NCBI GenBank assembly: GCA_030824255.1
Contig: JAVBYB010000366.1
Coordinates: 1-15,971 of the forward strand
DNA length: 15,971 bases
Direction: 5' to 3'
DNA from: a bacterium
Lineage (GTDB): Bacteria > Pseudomonadota > Alphaproteobacteria > Caulobacterales > Hyphomonadaceae
Below are positions 12,366 to 15,971 of this stretch, piece after piece; position 1 is the stretch's first letter; each line of letters begins with the position of its first letter. Position numbers and translations under genes: made by a program. Below the pieces are notes generated by a model. It was not told the DNA's origin and did not search any database. It worked only from the letters and a program-made list of their open reading frames with translations.

Positions 12366-15314
12366 CTAGTCCAGCGCTTCGAGAATGGCGCCCAGCCTGC
12401 GGCTGACATCATCGAGGGCCGCCGTCGCCGGGCGACTGACCTTCTCGCTGGCGCCCCGCAAAAGCGCCTCGAGCAAGCGGGACTGGACGTTTTCAACGGC
12501 GAACTGCTCGAACGCAGCCTTTCGTGACTTGCGAACCAGATCATCGGCCCAGGCGGGGTCGTTCACGATGCGCTTCAACGAAGCCTTCAGCCTATCAACC
12601 GACGGCTCATCAACAACGACTGCGCAATCCAGGTCACGCGCCAAAGCAATTGTTGCAAGGCTGGTCGGCCCATGCGCCAGAACAACAGCCCCGCTTGCAA
12701 GGCATTCCGGCAACTTGTTCGCCATCGATGTACGGGTATAGGTCTGCGAAGCCCCATCGAAATTGTAGCAGATGGCAAGCACGTCGGCGCCCATGAGCCA
12801 GTCGCGATAGGCTTGCGGGGAGAGCACCTCCGTCGAGATCTGCGTGCGGGAGAAACGCTGGAACTGGGTTGCTGCCGCATCAAGCCAATGCTGCCGCGTC
12901 AGGATTTCGAGCGTCGCATCCACGCCCTCTTTGGCGAGCGCTTCGACGGCGTCTGCAAGCCGCACGACGCTTGCAAGGCTCATATTGCCTGCAAGGCCTC
13001 CGCCATAACGGATCTTGAGGCGACGCCGACGCCACTGGGCCGGATCGACGCCATTTGCGATCGCTACGAATTCCTTGCCATATCGGGTGCGAAGCGCCTT
13101 CGACATCGCTTCGGAAATGCTGAGCCGCACCGAAGACCACTCCAGCAACTGGCGCCAATCCCTGTCCAGCGCTTCCGCTTGCGCAGCATCACGCAGCTTC
13201 AGCGCCTCCGGCCAGTCATCCATGATCCAGACAGCCAGCGGAATCTCATTCCGCTTGCGTATCTGGTCCATGGCGAACCGATGCAATGCCGGTACATCCG
13301 GGACCGGGCGATACAGGATCAGGTGTGGCGCGAATTCGCTGACCAGCGCATCCGCCTCCTCATCCGACATCGCAACGCCCTTGCCATCGGAAACACGACC
13401 TACGCCGCGATTCCATGCGCAAAGCTGCAAGGTCGAAACGCCCTTCAAGTCGCCAAAAAGGGTCTGCTTCAGCTCTCCGGTCGCGGTGCCGTTGCCCGCC
13501 GGCGTGATGTCGATGACGAGCACACGCAAGGGCTCGTCCGCACCGGCCTTTACAACGTCCCTCCTGTTCGCAATCGCCGAAGGCGCGCGCGCCGCCGCGA
13601 GCTCCGATTCCAGTTCGCCACGGCGGAACAACTCAAGCCTGCCGCCTGTCGTGCAGTTCACGATCTCGCGTCCGTCGGCTGTAAATGCATCGCGCGCGAG
13701 GCGATACATCGCCTCCATGTTGTCGGTATCGGCAGCCTGCCACTGCTTGCCCTTGAAGTAGCGCGGATCAAAATGGTTGGCGTCATCCGTGTGCTGCTCA
13801 ATGACAACACCTTCGCTCATCCCCTTGGGCTGGGAATAGGCGTGATCGAAGCCGACCAGCAGCACCTTTTCGTAACCGAGCGCATAAGCCATCTGCATCG
13901 CAAAGAACGAGACTGTGGAGCGCCAGGATACATTCTCCCGGAAGTCGGTTCCAAACTTGGGTACGCCGACCGAACGCACATAATGCGTCAGCGGTGATGG
14001 CAGAACGCAATAGGATAGCCAGTACGGAACGAACTTCTGGATGCCGTCGAGCGTGTTGAATGTATGCGCGCCCTGCTCCGCCACCAGATAGTTCGTGACA
14101 CAGAGATACTTCGCCAGCCGCCGCAGCTTCGGATTGATGATGGCGTAGTTCGTGAGGAACACATCCTGCCGCTCGAGTCTTTCGAGGTTTGTCGCGTTCA
14201 GCGACGGCCCGTTTCCGACGATGACACACGTATCGCTGGTGCGCTCGGCCGCGAGCCGCTGAACCACGTCTGTCGTGCGGGCCAGCTGCGCGTCCATCCA
14301 GGAGCGGCGGAAAGACCAGCGGCGCGAACCGACATCATATGTCTGCGCGCCTGGAACAGCACTTGTCTCGCTGGACACGGGAACCGCGAAATCCCCGGGC
14401 AGGTGATGCAGCCACTTGTAGAGCAGATCGACCGTGGCCCGCTTGGTCGGGTTCTTCGGGTCGGACAGCAAGGCCGATGAGGTATCGAAATCACCGTTGA
14501 TCCGGGCATTCAGAACGATTGTGTGAAGCTCCAGCTTGTCCGGATCATTCTCCTGATTTGTCGCATTCTTGAGAATGCCGTCATTGCCGTTCAGCTGGTG
14601 ATCAGCAAGGCGGCGCACCCATTCAGCATGCGCAAAGCCGAATCGGGCTTTTACCATGTCGATGACTTCGCGAAGGCTCTCGCCCCGCTGGCCCATCGTC
14701 TTGTTGGCGTTGTAGTACCGCGCCCTCGCAAGCGGCTTGTCGAGATAATGGAACTTTGCACCCGCCTGATGCGCGCGGATCCAGAACTCGTAGTCCATGC
14801 AGAAATGATAGTCTTTCGACACCGGCCCGATGCGATCGATCAGGGCTTTCGAGATGAAGGTCGCGGGCTGCAGGATGCCGACTTCCCTGAAAAGCCGCCA
14901 GGCGAGTTCATCAGGCTTGGAGATCACATACGCATCGCGCAGGAACTCGCCATCCCGGCCGACATAGCTGCCGCGGCCATAGACGATGTCGGGTTGCTCG
15001 GGAGACGCGAACGCATCGGCCACTGCTGCGAACACGCCATCGTCAGCGTATTCATCGTCCGAATTGAGCCAGGCAATGATATCGCCGGTTGCGCGCATCA
15101 TGCCCTTTGCCACGGCATCGCCCTGCCCGTGATCAGGCTCCGCGATCAGCGTGACGCCAGGCGTCTCCGCCGCGATCTTGCGACTGTCGTCAGTTGAACC
15201 GGGATCGTAGACGAGATGCTCGAGAGGCTGCAGGGATTGCCGGCTTACCGACGAGAGGCAGCGTTCAAGAAATTCGCCCTGATTGAAGGATGGGGTGACA
15301 ACCGAGATCCGCAT
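12366..15314 (-). CDS. Trimodular glycosyltransferase: GT2, DUF115/MptE-like and GT4 domains
   Basis: One frame of 982 residues holds three modules. Residues 1-230 are a GT2 domain: VVTPSFNQGEFLERCLSSV at the start, YDPGSTDDS at 36-44, and the metal-binding region WLNSDDEY at 82-89. Residues 360-565 are a DUF115/MptE-like Rossmann domain, with VIVGNGPSLN at 364-373 and ALGYEKVLLVGFDHAY at 478-493, then HFDPRYFKGKQW. The same order of motifs occurs in GT42 sialyltransferases and in Maf flagellin-glycosylation proteins. Residues 595-950 are a GT4 domain, with AIANGVDP at 751-758 and LPECLASGAVVLAHG at 868-882. No membrane segment is seen, so it probably works in the cytoplasm on a growing glycan. 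Residues 230-360 are a linker of unknown fold. The start is the ATG at 15314; the ribosome-binding site is poor (G-rich stretch ten or more bases upstream). A TTGACA promoter lies 63 bp before it. Sugar specificity cannot be read from the sequence. Confidence 0.9.
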   Translation of the reverse strand: MRISVVTPSFNQGEFLERCLSSVSRQSLQPLEHLVYDPGSTDDSRKIAAETPGVTLIAEPDHGQGDAVAKGMMRATGDIIAWLNSDDEYADDGVFAAVADAFASPEQPDIVYGRGSYVGRDGEFLRDAYVISKPDELAWRLFREVGILQPATFISKALIDRIGPVSKDYHFCMDYEFWIRAHQAGAKFHYLDKPLARARYYNANKTMGQRGESLREVIDMVKARFGFAHAEWVRRLADHQLNGNDGILKNATNQENDPDKLELHTIVLNARINGDFDTSSALLSDPKNPTKRATVDLLYKWLHHLPGDFAVPVSSETSAVPGAQTYDVGSRRWSFRRSWMDAQLARTTDVVQRLAAERTSDTCVIVGNGPSLNATNLERLERQDVFLTNYAIINPKLRRLAKYLCVTNYLVAEQGAHTFNTLDGIQKFVPYWLSYCVLPSPLTHYVRSVGVPKFGTDFRENVSWRSTVSFFAMQMAYALGYEKVLLVGFDHAYSQPKGMSEGVVIEQHTDDANHFDPRYFKGKQWQAADTDNMEAMYRLARDAFTADGREIVNCTTGGRLELFRRGELESELAAARAPSAIANRRDVVKAGADEPLRVLVIDITPAGNGTATGELKQTLFGDLKGVSTLQLCAWNRGVGRVSDGKGVAMSDEEADALVSEFAPHLILYRPVPDVPALHRFAMDQIRKRNEIPLAVWIMDDWPEALKLRDAAQAEALDRDWRQLLEWSSVRLSISEAMSKALRTRYGKEFVAIANGVDPAQWRRRRLKIRYGGGLAGNMSLASVVRLADAVEALAKEGVDATLEILTRQHWLDAAATQFQRFSRTQISTEVLSPQAYRDWLMGADVLAICYNFDGASQTYTRTSMANKLPECLASGAVVLAHGPTSLATIALARDLDCAVVVDEPSVDRLKASLKRIVNDPAWADDLVRKSRKAAFEQFAVENVQSRLLEALLRGASEKVSRPATAALDDVSRRLGAILEALD

Positions 15315-15376
15315 CGTTCAGCACGCCCGCCCCTGTCGCCGACAACTTTCCTTCGTATACGGCGCAATCATGGGAC

Positions 15377-15406
15377 CTTATTCCGATCCCCTTTACAGCT
15401 TGTCAA
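15377..15406 (-). promoter_or_regulatory. Probable sigma70-type promoter of the trimodular glycosyltransferase gene
   Basis: Read on the minus strand, TTGACA (15406-15401, perfect -35) is followed after 18 bp by AATAAG (15382-15377, four of six -10 bases). It sits in the 122-bp gap after rmlC and would give a leader of roughly 55 nt before ATG 15314. It implies that the gene can be transcribed independently of rmlC. Confidence 0.5.
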
Positions 15407-15407
15407 T

Positions 15408-15419
15408 TTTCGCGCGAAA
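15408..15419. promoter_or_regulatory. Perfect 12-bp palindrome next to the -35 box
   Basis: TTTCGCGCGAAA reads the same on both strands and ends one base from the TTGACA box. The position suits a dimeric regulator or an upstream element. It also lies 18 bp after the rmlC stop, but without a loop it is a poor terminator. No regulator gene is present in the window. Confidence 0.3.
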
Positions 15420-15436
15420 CAGGCTTCGACGACAGC

Positions 15437-15971
15437 TCAAACAGCCGAAGCCGCAGCGCCTAGAGCCGGCCAGGTCTTGTCCTTGTCCGACAGCACCGCG
15501 TCAGCGTCGGATACGGGCCAGTTGATGCCAAGCGCAGGATCGTTCCAGCGGACGCCACTCTCATGCTCAACCGACCAGCCGGCCGAAACCTTGTAGAGCA
15601 CTTCCGTGTCCTCAACGCGGGTACAGAATCCATGCGCGAAACCCGCCGGAATATAGATCTGCGTCAGGTTATCGGCGGTCAGCTCCACAGCGACATGACG
15701 CCCGAAAGTCGGCGAGCCGGCACGCATGTCGACGCAAACATCCATCGCGGCGCCACGTACGACACGCACCAGCTTCGCCTGCGCAAAGGGTGGACGCTGG
15801 AAGTGCAGGCCGCGGACTGTTCCCTTGCGACGCGACAGTGACTGGTTCTCCTGAACCCAGCCATGCGCAACGCCCGCTGTCGCCATGTCGGCTTCACGGA
15901 ACACGGGCGCAAAAAACCCGCGCGTATCCTCGAACTTCCTGGGGCGCACGATAAGCACGCCATCAATCGCG
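15437..15971 (-). CDS. rfbC: dTDP-4-dehydrorhamnose 3,5-epimerase, 5' end outside window
   Basis: The frame is open to the right edge (AIDGVLIVRPRKFEDTRGFF), so only a few N-terminal residues are missing. The GTG at 15958 is internal. The enzyme converts dTDP-4-dehydro-6-deoxy-D-glucose to the L-lyxo sugar, third step of dTDP-L-rhamnose synthesis, in the cytoplasm. Counting from that GTG, the catalytic residues are all present: His52 in RGLHFQ, Lys62 in AKLVRV, Tyr122 in LYK and Asp160 in LSDKD, matching His63, Lys73, Tyr133 and Asp170 of the Salmonella enzyme. IPAGFAHGF and VRWNDPALGINWP are also typical. The visible length agrees with the family norm of about 185 residues. Other rml genes would be expected beyond the right edge. 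The gene may also be called rmlC. Confidence 0.95.
   Translation of the reverse strand, partial: AIDGVLIVRPRKFEDTRGFFAPVFREADMATAGVAHGWVQENQSLSRRKGTVRGLHFQRPPFAQAKLVRVVRGAAMDVCVDMRAGSPTFGRHVAVELTADNLTQIYIPAGFAHGFCTRVEDTEVLYKVSAGWSVEHESGVRWNDPALGINWPVSDADAVLSDKDKTWPALGAAASAV

Noticed and set aside
12672..13997. Long plus-strand open frame (441 codons) opposite the trimodular glycosyltransferase
   Set aside because: It is antisense to a gene with clear motifs, encodes no recognisable motif, and is expected as a shadow in GC-rich coding DNA.

Overview
The window reads as a glycan-assembly locus of a GC-rich alphaproteobacterium. The assignment rests on GC-biased third codon positions, long antisense shadow frames, several possible TTG/GTG starts, a TTGACA-type -35 box and the protein families present; no rRNA, tRNA or taxonomic marker is available, so it is an inference. 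No insertion sequence, phage gene, tRNA or CRISPR array was seen. Coding density is high, with no gene-free stretch over 300 bp, provided the methyltransferase at 3511 starts where annotated.

Left part (3-4623). A glycosyltransferase open at the left edge joins the end of an exostosin-type (GT47-like) domain to a complete GT10/fucosyltransferase-like domain. It converges on a minus-strand pair: a small coiled-coil protein overlapping, by ATGA, a TPR-plus-FkbM methyltransferase. Head-to-head with that pair is a second, different FkbM methyltransferase on the plus strand.

Middle part (4669-8933). Three minus-strand genes form a likely operon: an asparagine-synthetase-like protein without the glutaminase cysteine at residue 2, a GSCFA-domain protein and an SGNH-hydrolase-like protein. 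The last two overlap by ATGA. Divergent from them is a 172-residue protein of unknown function that looks like a beta-sandwich.

Right part (9079-15971). A 1043-residue membrane-anchored coiled-coil protein carries nine to ten copies of a 14-residue repeat. Upstream of it on the same strand lies a 982-residue protein with three consecutive modules: GT2 glycosyltransferase, DUF115/MptE-like domain (similar in layout to GT42 sialyltransferases) and GT4 glycosyltransferase. At the right edge is most of RmlC, the dTDP-4-dehydrorhamnose 3,5-epimerase of dTDP-L-rhamnose synthesis.

Taken together: RmlC points to dTDP-rhamnose as a sugar donor. The two multi-domain glycosyltransferases would build the chain. 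The FkbM enzymes would O-methylate it, and the AsnB-like/GSCFA/SGNH set could add or remove amide- or ester-linked groups. The coiled-coil proteins may scaffold or measure. The acceptor (capsule, O-antigen, S-layer or flagellin glycan) cannot be decided from this window. The most unusual elements are the repeat-bearing coiled-coil protein, the trimodular glycosyltransferase, the GT47-GT10 fusion with an internal run of nine C, and the three-gene putative modification cassette.
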